Position numbers and translations under genes: made by a program. Source: Flavisolibacter ginsengisoli DSM 18119 (GTDB lineage Bacteria > Bacteroidota > Bacteroidia > Chitinophagales > Chitinophagaceae). From it: DNA of 64,000 nt. Below are positions 63,677 to 64,000 of this stretch, in pieces. Position 1 is the stretch's first letter; the number at the start of each line of letters is the position of its first letter. The stretch covers positions 415,535 to 479,534 of the forward strand of contig NZ_FQUU01000001.1 of assembly GCF_900129295.1 (NCBI RefSeq), in the 5' to 3' direction. The notes under the pieces are model-generated. The model was not told the DNA's origin, ran no database searches, and was given only the letters and a program-made list of their open reading frames with translations.

Positions 63677-63863
63677 TAACGAACAGGGCTTTATGCAGGT
63701 TGGAAATTAGTATTCTGTCTGCCCATAACCGCTATTGATGGAAAATATTTTGCTGAATTTATGTACAAAAGTTGATTGTTATTCGTCTGACCGAACCAAA
63801 GCTTGGATTTTCAAATAGCTGATGTAACAATGTCCTGCCCAACTTGCATAAAACCCAATGTTA
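63677..63863. repeat. attC-like element E8
   Basis: TAACG (63677-63681) faces TGTTA (63859-63863) with the same G-T wobble as E1, E3 and E7. GGGCTTTATGCAGGTTGG (63686-63703) pairs with CCAACTTGCATAAAACCC (63839-63856) at 17 of 18 positions counting one wobble, with a C-A mismatch at the fourth. The stop codon of the gene at 63861 lies in the end. Confidence 0.7.
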
Positions 63864-64000
63864 TATACCGCTTTTCTTTCGCTTAAAGTCAACGCCAACT
63901 TTAATGTCTCGAATTTTGTTCTTAGTCACTTTGAATTGTCTGCGGAAGAAAAAGTTAGGCTTGAAATATGGTCTTAGCGTAATTAAATAGTCAGAATTTT
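63861..64000 (-). CDS. C-terminal part of a gene cut by the right edge
   Basis: The last 45 codons of a minus-strand frame end at TAA 63863-63861. The sequence is basic (RPYFKPNFFFRRQFKVTK, KVGVDFKRKKSGI). It continues the series and its stop lies in element E8. The function cannot be told. Confidence 0.5.
   Translation of the reverse strand, partial: NSDYLITLRPYFKPNFFFRRQFKVTKNKIRDIKVGVDFKRKKSGI

Noticed and set aside
56289..64000. Prophage, insertion sequence or CRISPR in the variable right end
   Set aside because: No transposase, integrase, phage gene or regularly spaced direct repeats are visible. The repeats there are folded elements of variable sequence, separated by genes.

Overview
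The window looks like a Bacteroidota chromosome, most likely from the family Chitinophagaceae. Four things point there. Lipoprotein and export signals often end in NAQ or SCS. Protein families such as DUF1343 (NamZ), DUF4382, DUF2846-like and HI0933 are present. Gene leaders are A-rich and lack clear Shine-Dalgarno sequences. Several promoters match the Bacteroidota pattern TTTG-N19/20-TAnnTTTG. This placement is inference from content; no 16S gene is in the window.

Layout. 1-20 kb is ordinary housekeeping: an exported protein cut by the left edge, peptidase T, an SlyD-type isomerase, a NamZ-like muramidase, fmt, a LysM protein, an RsmF-type rRNA methyltransferase, an M28 peptidase, the three-gene transhydrogenase pntAA-pntAB-pntB, thyA-folA-methyltransferase, an NAPE-PLD-like hydrolase and a large catalase with a DJ-1-like tail. 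20-30 kb holds tRNA-Val(GAC), proline dehydrogenase, a thioesterase, Dps, PlsC, a SIMPL protein, rpsA, an HI0933 flavoprotein and map.

30-42.3 kb is the S10-spc ribosomal protein cluster on the minus strand, rpsJ to secY. It starts at a well-formed promoter and its gene spacers are unusually long and hairpin-rich. Intrinsic terminators lie before and after secY. The infA-rpmJ-rpsM-rpsK-rpsD-rpoA-rplQ block that often follows map is absent. The str genes (rpsL, rpsG, fusA) lie at 46.9-51.4 kb but are broken up. A lysine/serine/arginine-rich histone-H1-like gene on the opposite strand splits rpsG from fusA, and three accessory genes (DUF4382 lipoprotein, beta-helix protein, BON protein) split fusA from rpsJ. 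rpsL, fusA and rpsJ each keep a promoter with the same TACCTTTG box.

51.5-56.3 kb carries ilvE and a tight five-gene plus-strand operon (unknown protein, rdgB, ECF sigma factor, membrane protein likely to be its anti-sigma factor, thioesterase).

From about 56.7 kb to the right edge the style changes. There are small, mostly unrelated genes (amidohydrolase, lipoproteins, DUF6572-like, DUF3592, ASCH, Sel1), all but one on the minus strand. Most are followed by a 120-250 base imperfect hairpin. In the gene sense these hairpins begin with TAACA and end with CGTTA, they share internal cores, and they show compensatory changes. In several genes the stop codon lies inside the hairpin end. This closely resembles an integron gene-cassette array with attC-like sites, but no integrase is visible here. 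It is the most interesting part of the window. The Sel1 gene in it is broken by a one-base frameshift.
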